Source: Asparagopsis taxiformis (Eukaryota > Rhodophyta > Florideophyceae > Bonnemaisoniales > Bonnemaisoniaceae). From it: a stretch of 64,000 bases of DNA. Where the stretch lies: contig JALQPE010000342.1 in assembly GCA_030407315.1 (NCBI GenBank), positions 1 through 64,000 of the forward strand. Direction: 5' to 3'. Below are positions 18,752 to 31,407 of this stretch, piece after piece; position 1 is the first letter of the stretch, and each line of letters begins with the position of its first letter. The notes beneath the pieces were generated by a model, which saw only the letters and a program-made list of their open reading frames with translations, was not told the origin of the DNA and made no database searches. A program made the position numbers and the translations under genes.

Positions 18752-20193
18752 TGCCAAACAAAATCTAGTGACGCAAACACACAGCCGCAATTCTCCTACT
18801 TACAAAAATGAGTGGCGCGTGATGAGACCTACGGACAAAATGAAGTATCGGTGCTGAGCACAGTTTCAACCCTCCAAAAGCTACGAGGAAAAGCCATCAG
18901 TGCAACAGTCCGAAAATTCCGAGCGCTTTCGATACGAAGAAAACGGCGCCGCGCGAGTCTTCTGAGTGCTACACACACTCGGGAAGAAGTTACATATAAC
19001 TGTTGTGTTCACGCGGGGTGGATAGTATCAGTTACGGGTGTGAAACATGTTAGTAGCCGTTCATGTTGGGCGAGAACGAAACATAGTGATATGAAATTAC
19101 GCGCAGCGGGAGAGAACATCCGTTCGTCGCAAAATTGATGTGGTTCATTGGAAGTAACAGCCAAAACGGACGCTGACCTCTACCGGGGACTAGGTACAAA
19201 CCGTGCTTTGTGCTCGGCACTCCTACACCCTGGATTGACACAATTGCGCTTACTTCGGTGATTACAACGTTTGACTCGCTAGTGGACGGAAAGTTAGATG
19301 GTGCAACCTGTGATCGCGGTACGAGAGCAGTTGCCATCGTTTAATAAGTTGGTAAGACCGTTCACATAAATGTATGTCGTTCAGAATCTCTTTAATGCCA
19401 CTCACTCATTCATAATAATTCATATTGCAAAGTGCTGTGACGTGCATGCACTGTTGCACTGATTGCTTCACTGCCGCCACACAGACATCACACCTATTTG
19501 TACACCCTCCGTGCCATCCATGCACGCCACAGACTCATGCAAACATATGTGTAAATCCATCCATGCTATGCATGCTCCACGCTCCTATACCCCTGTACAT
19601 CATACACGCCGTATTGCAAAGTGCGACGACCATACACTGCTCCACTTATTGATTCTCGAACGCCGACACACTTATGTGTACAACCACCCGTGTCATACAT
19701 GCTCCACACTCTATAACCCTTTACAGTCATATCTCCAGGCATGGACTGCTATAGATCCTATTTGCACGTTGAGTGTGTGTGATGCAGTCCATGCATGGGA
19801 CGTATCACATGCTCCGTCGTGTGCTGATGTCCGCGTCGGCATGCACGCACTGTTGAGCGTGAACTACAATGAGCACCGCCAAGACATCCACGCCATGGCG
19901 TCTCGAGTACACACATGTACACAATCATTGTGCACATTTTGTGCACATTATGCTCAAAGTATGCAACTGAAACACTGCCACTTATTGGCGGGAGGTACAA
20001 CATGTCACGGAGGTGTGTGCTTGAAATTTGAGCACAACAGGCCGGTACAAAATTTTGAGTCACAATTTTGAATTGTGACATGTGATCAAATTTGTACCCG
20101 CGGCCGGCGGCTTTCTACTGGAAGCACGCCGGCCATTTAACTGCCAGATGCACATGTTCTGTAAGCCGTGCATGCATGACCCATCAAGGCCAT
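18752..20193. other. Intergenic with degenerate CATGCATG-rich repeats
   Basis: No gene recognised. Between about 19430 and 19720 a loosely repeated unit occurs (GCAAAGTGC...CACTG...GCCACAC...TGTGTAC...CATGC, period about 190 bp). GTCACAATT-TTG-AATTGTGAC is a perfect small hairpin at 20059-20079. Confidence 0.35.
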
Positions 20194-20443
20194 TATAGAC
20201 CGTTAGTACAATCGAAGCTGACACACAACTTATTCCCCAATCTGCCTGTACCACTCTCACCAGAGTGCAATGTGGTACTGCCTTTTATACTGCTAACATA
20301 ATCTAATGTTTGTATCCTATCCTGTAATAATTACCATCGCAACATGTGATGTAATTATTACGCGTCACTCTCCTCTTAAACCACTTGCATTCTTTCATTC
20401 TCTTCACCGTTATTATTTCGTGTCAGGATCTTCAATCTCCACA
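20194..20443 (-). repeat. Ty3-B 3' LTR
   Basis: 250 bp. The inner flank GCCCCATG (20447-20454) read on the minus strand gives CATGGGGCGG next to the LTR, the polypurine motif also seen in Ty3-C and Ty3-D. The outer end reads TATAGACC where the sister elements have TGTAAACC or TGTAGTCC, so the terminal TG is mutated in both LTRs. Confidence 0.75.
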
Positions 20444-20479
20444 CCGCCCCATGACTATCACCAGATGCTTCAGGTGTAT

Positions 20480-23400
20480 GTAGTCATTTTGATGTAGATC
20501 CTGACAACAATTTCTTTGCCTGCTTTGCGACTGGCTTTTTTGCATCCATCTAAGAAGTCCATAACCATTTCTGGGACATCCTCGTATATTTCTCTGATCG
20601 GTTGCCACGTCCAATCCTGCTTTCTGGCAGACCCGTCCACTTCACCTGTATGTATATTCCATCCCTTTCTGAACCACTGATTCCCATCAGCTCCTCTATC
20701 AATTCATATTTGGTCTCGCTGTGTTTAGCATGATTAAGCAACTCTTTGCTTATTTCCGTACCGTCTTGATCTGCTCGATACAGTATTAGTCGTTCGGCGT
20801 GCACCCGCTCACATGCTTTGTTAAAATATTCTCTACATCATAAACAACCTCACAACCACTTCCCTTGATACGTCTTGGCCCAACCCATCGGAAGGACTGT
20901 TTATGTCCTTTGTCTTGTGGGCGTCGCACCAGCACGAAATCACCGGTAGTAAAGTTGGCCTTAGTTACATTTTTTTTTGTCATTATGATACTTAATTTGC
21001 CGTGCTCGTTTGTAGAAACCTTTGTAGCGACATCCTTGTGTATGAACTCAAAGCTGTTTGAAGTTTGTCACATTCCATGAGCTGCATTGCTCTGACTTTT
21101 TCTATTTTCCGTGGACTGTGCTCAGCTGTGCCGATTTGGCTTGTGTAAAGCATTGAACGAGCAGGTTTTATGCCAGTCATTACCTCCAATGGCGTTCTAT
21201 GTGTGCCATCCGCCCTGGAGCCTAATCGTCTCAGCGGTGCCTCATTCAGTACTGTCTGTATCATACAACAGTCGTAGGCCAGTCTTGAGGTCCTAACATC
21301 ATCTCTGATTGTAAGCATCGGTATGCGGCTTGCACATGCTTCATGCAGCTTTCAACTGTGCCGTTAACCCATGGTGAATATGCCACTGTAAATCGATGAG
21401 TAATGTTGTGGCTCTTAGCTAGGTTTTCCATTGTCACATTATGGAAATGAGATCCCTGGTCACTTACCCAGAATAACATCAATGTAAACACTCGTATCCA
21501 TCGAGATATTTCGGCGGCGGCAGTCTGGCATCCGCTCGCTGTGTAGGGGTAAGCCAAAGATAGCCTGACAAGTCATCGCGTATTACCAGTATATACTTCA
21601 TGTTTCCGATTCCCGGGCCCATGTATAGGTAGTCAAAGTGAATAACTTCGTTAGGTGCCGTCGCATGCAATGTGGTTGATAATGGACGAGCAATATTATG
21701 GCCTGTCTTTCCAGTAATACAATGCAGGCAAGCTGCAATGAACTCGTGACAATCATCCTTCATTCCTGTCCAATAGTATCCTTCGCACAAAATGCTTTGA
21801 GTCGCTTCTTTTCCTCTGTGTCCTGCTCTGCCGCAGTGAGCTATGACTAATAGCTTCAATTGCAGCTCTGAATCATGCTCTGGGATCCCATACTTTGCCG
21901 TCGACCTTCCAAAGTCATTCTTGTCCATTATGACGTCTTGGTACTCTGGTTTTTGTGTTCCATTTGCGATTTTTCTTATCCAATCACCTTCGGTGCCTTG
22001 AAACCGTCCGCCAATGGTGATTGCACAACGTCTTGCTCTGAAAGAAGGCGTGTAATTCTCCTTACTGATGCACGTTTGCCTCGATAGCCCTTCATCCATC
22101 TTGTCATTATGTCCGCCATTACGTTTTTGTCGCCAGCTACATGTTCAATAACATATGAAAACCGAGACAAGTACAGTCCCCACCTTTGTACTTTGCTTAT
22201 GACATGACGGCCGAGTGCAGGATCTAGAGCTAGTGGTTGAACACAAATACAAGTTGCGATGATCTGTGTATATATTTTTCTCGCTCTGTAAGCAGCAGAT
22301 AGCCCACTTTTTTGAATACTTGATATATTGCATATGCTTCCTTTTCAAAAGTTGTCCAAAGCTTCTCTGTTTGCTTGAATGCAGAGCCTAAGAATGCCAT
22401 GGGATCGTGTTTTTGCGAGGCAAGTTCTTTTGTCAAATCTGTTGGAGTGGTTTGTGTGATTACTGCAGACCAAAATTCATCCGATGCGTCGGTGTAAATG
22501 CAGGTGACTTTCCCCGGGCTCCTTGTGTGCTAATTTCGCTAGCTTTTTCAACTCGTCTTGCAAGTCCATGAAAGCAGAGCTGTGTGTGGTGCTCCATCCA
22601 ATAGACTCAAGTGGAATACACTTAATTTTCCTTTTTGTACGAGCACCCGCTCTGTCGTATGCAGCTTCTAATATTTGGCGAAGAGGCGCAATCCTCTGTG
22701 CAAAATCAGGTATGTTAGTTGACATCCATTGCAGGCAGTGAATGTATTCACAAAGTTCACTTGCCATACGTGGCAAATGCATATCTGTGAGCCCGCTGAG
22801 ATTCCTTGGGTCGTAAGTGATTCCATCTCCATCCAATATACGTCCACACCATCGTACACTGCGCAGAAAGAACTTAGACTTTCGTACTGAAATTTTCAAC
22901 CGTTCCTTGCGGCAGATCGATAAAAATTGTTCGATGACTTGTAGATGGTCGTCTTCACTTCGACTATGCAATACGAAATCATCCAACCATGCCTTTAGAG
23001 CGTGTCTTATGGTCGCAAACAGTGGCTCTATTTTAGATTGGAAGTTTGGTCCGCGTTTTTTTGCTCCTTGTGTACATCTTGTTGGCATGATATCCTGTTA
23101 GATGTTGTAAAACTGAGTAGTTCTTGACTTTCAATCGATAATGGCAACTGCCAATATCCACTTACAAAGTCAACTGTAGCAAATATGTACTGCCAGCCAC
23201 ATCACTCAATTCAGATTCTATACGAGGCATCGGCCAGTTCATATCGACTGTGACGGCATTAACAGGCCTGTAATCAAAGTAGTCTGAAATTCGCTGGTGG
23301 TGGTTTCGCCACCAATACTGGCGCTGCGACCCATTTTGCTGTGGTGGTAACCTTTCAAAACCATACTGTATCACCCGATCTACGTAGTTTCCATGAACTT

Positions 23401-25162
23401 CCTTCCTTCCATCGAGAAACTACGTGGTTTAGCAGCCACTGGCTTCGCGTCTGGTCTTATTTCCACTTTCATTGGCTCTACATCGGCTGGGGGGTCATTT
23501 CAAGCCTCACTCTCATTACATCTCGGTAAGTTTCGAACATTTGTTTCAATTTCATAGCTCCTGTTACTGTAATGCCATTTTCACTTGCTTCTTTCATGCA
23601 TTCTTCAATGCAATTGTCGACTTCTTCGTCGTTATCTGGGCCGAGATCTAACCAATCTTCTTCTTCGAAATCTGCATCGCACTGTACGCCTTTGTCACTG
23701 TGATATATGCCGTCACTAATGATCCTTGCAATACTCCCCTCTGGATACTCGGAATATGCATTGGCTGATGACATATCCACTGAGTTACCCAACCCACCTG
23801 TCGACTGCCGCTGCCAATAACTCTTTGGTATTGATTCCTAGGAGTTCTAGAGTTGGCCTGCCTAAAATCGGCTCTGACATAGACGTGGTTGACACATGCC
23901 ATGTCATATTTACGCAGCTCTAGATAGTACCCGTGCGGATGTATAATTCAATATTCATGGTTGCAATTTTGTCACAGGTGATATTTATGTTATTCCCGGC
24001 TCGTCAGTTGTGGCTGCCAACTTGGCAGCCAAACTGACGAGACAACTGGCTTGAAGCCAAATTGCGAGGTGTGTCAAATTGCACCAACTTTCACCTCCCC
24101 ATTCTTCTTTTGTACCTCCTTCAGGACTTCAGGGGTATTATATTAAGATCGGATCCCCCGTCTGCACAGATAATACTGTCCACACAATTCGCGAAAGACG
24201 CTTTGACAATTGTGCTTTTGTCATCACTAGATTCCGATTTCTTGACAATTTTAGCTTGCTCTTTTTGGTATTGGTTGCGACTTTGGTTCGCCTCTCTCAA
24301 TAGCCTTTTTGCTTCAGCTTTTGATGTTATTTCGCACTCTGTTAGCACGTAATGCCTCAAACCTTTGCTGGCGCACGATTTGTTTAAACATAATGGCCGT
24401 TTTTTTCGATCCTCCCTTGTTATTCCTTCTGTAGTGTGTTCACTGCCTTGTTTGTCAACATGGTTGTCATTGTTTCGAAACTTTCCACGTACCGTAGCTT
24501 GTCTGGAAACGTCTTTGTACTTTTCGAACGCCTTTGCTTCCTTGCACAATAGCTCTATGTATCCAACCACGTCTGACTGTATTGTTTCATGGTATTCCAA
24601 AGTCTTCTGCATTACTTCTTTAAACCTCACTGGTATAGGTTGTCCTGAAGCAACTTGATGGTCTTTTTGGGGCTTACTTTCCTTGAAGTTTTCGTATCCC
24701 ACAGCCTCCAATCTTCAAAGAATTCATTACAGTATTCCATGATCCGTGCTTCCGGATCTGCTATAGACATTGGCATCCTTAATGATGCAATTGCGCGCTC
24801 AATTATAGCATGGTCAAAAGTTGTATCCTCTCTCTCAACCAAACTTTTCACCCATTTCTCAATGTGGGCTCCTGTAAGCTGCCCAAATGTCTTCCCCGTG
24901 CAATTTCTTTGAATCTCCCCAAGAAGTGCATTCTACGCAGCATGCCTGTGTCGACTGACACTTTGTAGGTTGCCTTGGCGAGGGAAGGAACCTCCTTTTT
25001 CTTTTCGGCAACATCGATCTCATATCTCTCTCTTTCTTTTAAGAACTGAGCAACCTTGACAGGGTCAACACTTCTTAATACGGGATGCGCTATTGCGCTG
25101 AACACCGTACTGCTTGAACCTGTTTCGCTTTGACAAGCTTCGGAATTTGCGTCGTCTGCCAT
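20480..25162 (-). pseudogene. Ty3-B gag-pol remnant
   Basis: The Gag start at 25162 (MADDANSEACQS, then HPVLRSVDPVKVAQFL) matches the Gag of Ty3-C and Ty3-D. Then follow in shifted frames: a Cys/His knuckle (CLNKSCASKGLRHYVLTEC, near 24360), the protease site (ICADGGSDLNIIP, near 24170), RT fragments with AWLDDFVLHSRSEDD near 22975, RNase H, integrase (HFDYLYMGPGIGN, WVSDQGSHFHN, SPWVNGTVES) and a chromodomain start (IYIQVKWTGLPES, near 20650). At least ten frame changes make it non-functional as read. Confidence 0.85.
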
Positions 25163-25202
25163 TTCGACTGATTCCCAACTTCTCCTGCAGGATAGAAATT
25201 TC

Positions 25203-25455
25203 TATAGACCGTTAGTACAATCGAAGGTGACACACAACTTATTCCCCAATCTGCCTGTACCACTCTCACCAGAGTGCAATGTGGTACTGCCTTTTATACT
25301 GCTAACATAATCTAATGTTTGTATCCTATCCTGTAATAATTACCATCGCAACATGTGATGTAATTATTACGCGTCACTCTCCTCTTAAACCTCTTGCATT
25401 CTTTCATTCTCTTCACCGTTATTATTTCGTCGTGTTAGGATCTTCAATCTCCACA
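25203..25455 (-). repeat. Ty3-B 5' LTR
   Basis: 253 bp, nearly identical to 20194-20443. It is followed on the minus strand by GAAATTTCTATCC, without the TGG expected for a 3'-end tRNA primer. Confidence 0.75.
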
Positions 25456-28400
25456 CCATGAAATTATTCCCTCTCCCTTCCGCCTCGCACATCCTCCCTC
25501 TGCAATGTGTTCCCTTCCGCCTCAACGTCTTCCATGAGTGATAGTCACACATTTCTCAGCTTTTTCGCGCGTCGTAAGTGCTCTCTTGCGTATTCCTTGC
25601 ATTCTTCCCCGCCTGTTCACCGCAAGTTTCCGTCGCCAACTTGGGCGAAATCAATTCTACTCAAGCGGAAACATTGTTTCTGGCGAATTTTTTTGGAATG
25701 GCATCACCAGCAACGACCACAACTAACACCACCAAATTCTACCGCCCATTCGCATGGCTTTCCTCAGCCTTTGTCTGATCCCAGAGTCACGAGGAAAGCG
25801 TTCATATCACTCACAGAAAACATTGCGAAAATTGCAACCTCCACCCAAGCCTACTTCGAAGCGCTTTCGCCATACGTACCATACTTCAGATGTCGTAACC
25901 AAAGGTGGCGCTCGAATTCGCCTCTCGGAAGCGCATAATTCGCCAACGGTGCCCTCATCTTCGTCATTTCCTCCAGTGCACACAGCTAAAACACATCGCC
26001 AGCTTCCCAGAAATTTTTCCGAGCGCAGTTCTCAGGAGTCAACGTCTTCCGATATTCGTCTTGTTGCTCAAGCCACCACCCGTCGCACCTCTGCAACAGC
26101 CACTCCTGCCCTTTCCCGCTCGATCACCACTATTATCTGCTCAAGTATCGTCGACAGACACACTTAATCTCAATGACAGTCCTCGCATTCGCTTACCCGA
26201 TCCGCTGCGACACAACGATCAAGCGACACTTTGATGCATTGGTAGAGACAGTGGTGGAACAATAGCACATGATGAGAGAACAAGACGTTAATATTATCTC
26301 TCTGATGATAGCGACGTCAGTGGTCTGGCGAAGGAAAACGAAGATCTCTCTAGTGACATTCTACTATGGAAGCTTGAGTGGGCAACGCTAAACGGATACC
26401 AATCCGAACGGGCTCGTATTCTGCTTCGGATTTCCAAGACCTACAAAGATACTGAGTATTTCCGTGAAGCTCTTCGCTTAATCCACGAAGCGTTAAAGGC
26501 ACTTGGCAGTTTCCGTGACACGGCTCTAGCTCTGGCAAGTGAACTGGAATACATTGCGGAAAGTATTACCCGAATGATAGGATTGATTGCTCCCCCGCGG
26601 TCCGAGGAAACTACGCTTGGAGCTGAATACGTGCGTTATTGCTTGTTCTCCCCGCGTCGTTTGGTTTCTCGCGATGTGGACAACTGTTATGAGCCTCGGA
26701 GAAATGAAATGCTTGCAGCAGCAGCGGATATTGCGAGTTTGACTAGTCTCGTAGCTTCATCTTTGGGTATGAAGATGCCAACAACGCAGCGTCAAATGTT
26801 CGCTCGATCGAGAATCAAGGAAATAGCGGCAGATCTGCGTCAGCAATATTATGAGATATCACAGAATATTCTTCAGAATGACGGAGATGAATCAGAAATC
26901 ACTGAAGTGTACAGAAGGTAACCGGGGCTTCCACATCTGGATTCACCTATAATGTCGGGGATTTCGGTGACGTCGGAGAAGAAGTTGAAGAAGATTGGGA
27001 TGCTGAATTGGAAAGGAACAGAATATCGTTATCGAAAGGTGATGTGAAGTACACAAATCCAACGATGCAGCAATGTTTGGTGCGGGGTACCAACAGATAC
27101 ATCATTGAGTATCGATGCTTCGATTGATCATGCGTTTCCGATATTCACCAAGGCCGCTGAGCTAAGGAAGTTGTTTCATGGTATTGATGGAGGAAAGAAA
27201 GGAATTGGCAAAGGGACGGCACATTTCTCACGTTGGGCAATCGGCCCTCAGCCGCGGCATTTTATTGAAGCTGAACTCAGGCAGTATCTAGGTCGAATTG
27301 GGGAACATGCTGCAGCAAGTACATACTCGTCTCAACAAATGTTCCCGAAACCAACCCAACCATTTGACGGACAACTGATGGGTCCTCGAGAGCATGACAA
27401 CTTTTTGAGGCGATACGTTCGAAGCAGGGATCCTGGATTGCCGAAAAAACTCTTCAATGGCGTTCACACAACATCATTATGGAATCCGTCTGAAGTCTGT
27501 AAACTTAACTCCAATATACACCTAATTGATGACACTGATTCGTTCTCTTCTGACAGCACTATCCTCACTCCGGACTTTGGACTGCGACTTCTTGATTTGG
27601 TTTGGAAAGTGGTGCGTTCCCAAGCCCCGCTGGAGACAAAGCAGTCACATGTACGACGATTGATACTGAACTCGTTTTCCAAGGTTTCAACTGCTGCAAA
27701 GATGACGCCTGCACAAGACAAGGTTGACCGTCAGAAAAGACTTGGCATGCTTGCCGGGCTGCTTGAGTCAATTCGTCCAGCGAGGGAAATAGTCACGGAT
27801 TCAGGGGAGCAAGCAGTTGGCTTCTCGTGCATGTATGTTCTTCGGAATAACCGCAGCTACTGTTACCCTGCAGCTAAAGCAGCCGTGGAACTATTTCAAG
27901 CTGAAAGTACGGCACATTGTGGATTGAAAGCTGTCGTCTCTGCTGTTCTGCATGATCGATGTGTAGCCAGTGAAGACTACGTGGAGATGAAAGCGATATA
28001 ATGACAGAGAATACTGCAAGGGACGCATCTCTCACCGAAATACTGTGCCACGGAGCTAAGACAATCCGTAGTGGATGTCTGCATGCTTTGTACTGGCGAA
28101 CAAAAGCTGGCTTTGACGAATCTTCCGATAGTAACTCTCTTGAAAGATTACTGCATGCCGAAGTCACTTCTAGCCTTTTCCTGACCGATGTGTTATCTCA
28201 CCTGTTGATGGGTAACCACTTGATCTTTCGAAAGAAGTTACCCTCTTGTGCATTCCAGACGCGACAAACGAAATCAATAGACTCGAATACTTTGGTCGAT
28301 GAAACGAGGCGGGTAAGCTCACCTGAACTAATTGGAGAACTTCAATCTCTATGGCTATCTCTATCGTCCTCCGCAGGTGTAGTTCGTTCGAAGGTTTCAT

Positions 28401-28850
28401 TTGCCCTCGCACACCATAGCAAAGTTTATCAACGTGATTATGCTCGGGCTGAGAGGTTTTCTCTTTGACGGGCTGCGGTCAGTTCATACGGCTTCAACGC
28501 CCCAGGGCTATCCAGATTCTTTCTTTTCAAGCCTGCTGCATATCTCACCGATTGCTATTGAGTCTTCACCTCTCGGAGAACCAATCCTGACATCGTACGG
28601 CCAACTAGCTCTATCCTATTCGAAATATCGCTACGGTATAGCTGCTTTGGAAGCCGCCACGGATAGTCGACGGGTAAGTAGTTTGAACAAAGACGAGTAT
28701 CGTTCTGAAATGGCTAAAGTAATCGAAGCGGCTGAAAGGAATAGTGATTGCAGAAGATCTTTGCCTCTACTCTATAATCTCCGAACTATTCTTCACCCGA
28801 AAGACGGTCTGCGGAATGAGGTTCTACATCAAAATTTATCGGAACGTTGA
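25456..28850 (+). pseudogene. Large unknown host gene, broken by several frameshifts
   Basis: Protein-like plus-strand sequence runs in successive frames: 26292-26918 (helical; RILLRISKTYKDTEYFREAL, ALALASELEYIAES), about 26915-27095 (acidic; VGEEVEEDWDAELE), 27105-28001 (GLRLLDLVWKVVRS, QKRLGMLAGLLESI), 28001-28450 and about 28440-28850 (LTSYGQLALSYSKYRYGIAA). Neighbouring pieces read as one long alpha-helical protein of over 850 residues. The changes fall within coding sequence and mostly lack GT-AG borders, so I read them as indels. The 5' part (25500-26290) is Ser/Thr/Pro-rich and less certain. No family recognised; a helical-repeat scaffold is a guess. Ty3-B lies immediately upstream. 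Confidence 0.5.
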
Positions 28851-29270
28851 AGGCTTGTCGTGGACAGAATTATGACGATGCCAATTACCTTTCTTGGGAA
28901 AGCATACTCCGCCAGCCCTATTTCAACATTGCTGTACGATTAATAAAACCACGGTGCACAAAAAATTTTTTTGTAAAAACTGAAGTAAACCACGAGCTCA
29001 GATATGATATGATTTTCTTAGAAACTACCAATAGGGTTGCAGCAGTGTTGGACGGCAGAATCTCAATGGGTAGGAACAGGCTGTCCGTACAACAAACCAG
29101 AAAGGTTGCGACAGGCTGTCAGACAACGTATTTGAGCAGGGCTACAAGCTGAAACATGTGTGGAATTCCAATGTAATTCCAGTCAATCATTATTTTCTAC
29201 TCATTGGCTACAATTCAATCAACATTATCTGGGTCAATCAACATCTCAAAATTTGCCAATTCTGGTTTCG
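28851..29270. other. Intergenic, no gene recognised
   Basis: Short frames only, with no clear repeat before 29300. Confidence 0.4.
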
Positions 29271-29299
29271 AAAGTAGGTTCTGTTCATATCGAAATCAG

Positions 29300-29370
29300 T
29301 GTTCTGTCTCAGACAGTAAAAATCACTGTCTCACCGTACTGTCTGAGGTCCCCTTTTCAACACCGTAGTG
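29300..29370. repeat. Second, shorter copy of the ACTGTCTG palindrome repeat
   Basis: CTCAGACAGTAAAAATCACTGTCTC and ACTGTCTG, followed by TTTTCAACACCGTAGTG, the same right-hand border as the cluster at 3340-3712. Confidence 0.65.
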
Positions 29371-29490
29371 TAGTATTCCGCCATATGTACTAGAGAAAGT
29401 GGATGTCGGGTCCTAGTATTCCGCCAAACGTACTAGAGAAAGTGGATGTCGGGCCCTAGTATTCCGCCATATGTACTAGAGAAAGTGGAC
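29371..29490. repeat. Three tandem 43-bp units
   Basis: Units begin at 29371, 29414 and 29457 with TAGTATTCCGCC and continue GTACTAGAGAAAGTGGATGT. The third blends into the inverted repeat at 29489. A related piece (GTACTAGAGAGACTGGACGT) recurs near 29570. Confidence 0.85.
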
Positions 29491-29531
29491 GTCCGCATCC
29501 AAAAAAATTTTATTTTTTTGGACGCGGACGT
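29489..29531. repeat. A/T-rich inverted repeat
   Basis: Arm ACGTCCGCATCCAAAAAAA (29489-29507) pairs with TTTTTTTGGACGCGGACGT (29513-29531), with one mismatch around a 5-nt loop. Confidence 0.8.
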
Positions 29532-29612
29532 TCATTTGTTCTTGTGAATCTCGGGGCCGACTAGGACCCGTACTAGAGAGACTGGACGTCCGCGTCCACT
29601 TCCGAAAACACA

Positions 29613-30090
29613 GACGGAGGTGGCACGTCACCGGAGGCGCTCTCAACCAAGCCCGTAGGCACTACATGCGATCAGCCTCACGTGCAGCGATGGGTAGGGA
29701 GTACGCAGCTCGACGGAGACGAAGCCTCGTTAGGCGAAAACGTAATACGTAACGTAGAAGTCAGTCGTAGACTAGAGCCGTTGCTCGTTCGATAATTGTC
29801 CCCATTTCCCTCCCGGCACGATGCCAATACCTATTAGCCACGATGGCATCGCTTTACAGTGTAAACACTGCTTCGTAACGTCCCCGAATGGAAAGGACCT
29901 TGTGGGTCGCACGTAGGGACCCGTTGGTCCGTTGGCCGTTGCCAGTACGTTCGTTGCACACGTGTGCCGGTTGCGCGCGCGCATGCGCCAGCAATGGTCG
30001 AGCATTGCTGTCGCCGGTCGTGTCCGCCGAAATTCGAATTCCGCGGAAATTGCAAATATTTGCAATTTCAGAATTGCCACGTATACTACA
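29613..30090 (-). repeat. Truncated Ty3-A-type LTR
   Basis: 478 bp corresponding to 5145-5620 of the Ty3-A LTR, lacking the distal 183 bp, with scattered substitutions and small indels. Its minus-strand start (TGTAGTATAC) abuts coding sequence of the broken gene at 30091. It is an old insertion or deletion scar, not a full solo LTR. Confidence 0.9.
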
Positions 30091-31309
30091 AGCGGCATTC
30101 TCAATCAAACAGATCATTTTGTCTTCTTGCTCGGCCAATTGGACTACATCAAGCGTTCTCCTGCTTTCGTCTCCGTTCTGAATGCTGCGCAAGATACTTG
30201 CACTTTTCTCTCCACTCATACCAGGCCTAGAAGCTTCTTCTATCTTTCTGGTCTTGGCGTCCGCCAACTTTCCCATTTTTTGACAGGCCCTAGAAAAAAC
30301 ATCCTCTACTTCATTCTTTCTGCCTACGCAACGCCTTTTCACTTGTAAGGCATTTTGAGAAGGAGAATAAGCAGAATTTCTCTTTCACCCTACCGTCTCG
30401 TTCCGTTCATCTGCCTTTTCTCCAGCGCGAAACTCGTCATATCCAATATTATCTTCTCCCGAAATATCAATTGTTTTTGACACCAGACGCATGAATGTGT
30501 CATCTTGATATGGAGTTTCAAGTCTGGCTGTGCAAAAAATGATAAATACCCTCTTTCCACTAGTTGAAAGCTCTCCATTCTCGTGATAGCGAAGAAAATT
30601 GGGGAAGCGCTCAGGTTCATTTTGACCCGATTTCTGCCAATGGTGCTTCGGAGCTGTAAAAGCTGCTCTGCCATCTATGAAAAACATCCTTCAGCTTGGA
30701 TGCTCGACGAAACTCCAGTGGCTTGGCTGTAGGATCTACATCGTCCAGTCTCCCTTTAAATCCCTCTCCTCCTGTGACAATTGCGTTATTGAAGCGATCT
30801 TCTATTATAGTCCAGAAATACCCCCTAGAAACTCCCTCATCCAAATGCCTCCTTTGAAGCAAATCTTCTGTAGCTTGCATGACTGCGGAGCGCGCGACCT
30901 CATCATCTCTCAAAATCAACATGAGACGGGCAAATTCATTGAGCGAGAAAGGATTTTTATGTGATCCCTGATCTTCATTTGCAGGGATCATATGTGATCC
31001 CTGCTCTTCATTTCGCAACTCTGAATCACTCAATTCTAGAATGCTCCCTTCTTTGTTCCTTTTCCTGCGCCAAGCGTTTCTCATATTTTTCTGCTCGAGT
31101 GTAGGGAGGTTTTGAAAAAGGGAATCCAGAGAAGGTGCCTTAAAAATAAGCTCGGGTGTTCTTTCATGTCTTTCCTTGAAGGCATCAAAAGTTTTCGTAT
31201 CCCTTGTTCTGTCTACATATGGTCTCAAGAATGAACCAGACTGCGATAATATGATAGCCTTTACCATTGCCCTTGCAACTAGTACATTCTTGTTCCCACC
31301 CACCTTCAT
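30091..31309 (-). pseudogene. Unknown gene, frameshifted, with nonsense codon and LTR insertion
   Basis: Starts at the ATG at 31309 (MKVGGNKNVLVARAMVKAII). A 231-codon frame follows (FSLNEFARLMLILRDDEVAR, RGYFWTIIEDRFNNAI) and stops at 30617. The neighbouring frame carries on from about 30670, near a T5 run (DGRAAFTAPKHHWQKSG, RYHENGELSTSGKRVFIIF), to a TGA at 30392. The same frame then stays open (KRRCVGRKNEVEDVFSRACQ, then ILRSIQNGDE) until the LTR at 30090. Three lesions make loss of function likely. An internal 29-bp direct repeat (GGGATCAT/GTGATCCCTG near 30960-31010) duplicates GSHMIPANEDQ-type residues. No family recognised. Confidence 0.5.
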
Positions 31310-31407
31310 ATTCCAACACTTATTAATGATACGCAATTATTTGTGCGTACAGTGAGATAAAAACGAGTACAGCAAATCTGCGAAACTGAGCAGATCTCCG
31401 AACGGCT

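Larger units (their letters stand above)
20194..25455 (-). mobile_element. Ty3-B: decayed Ty3/gypsy element
   Basis: A 5.26-kb element on the minus strand, with LTRs at 20194-20443 and 25203-25455 and a 4-bp duplication CCAT at 20190-20193 and 25456-25459. The LTRs differ at a few sites, including a small insertion (GTGTCAGG versus GTCGTGTTAGG). The coding region is broken by many frameshifts. It belongs to the same clade as Ty3-C and Ty3-D by shared Gag, RT and polypurine motifs. Confidence 0.85.

Noticed and set aside
19430..19720. Possible CRISPR-like or regular array
   Set aside because: The repeats are long and degenerate with a period near 190 bp. There are no short identical repeats with unique spacers.
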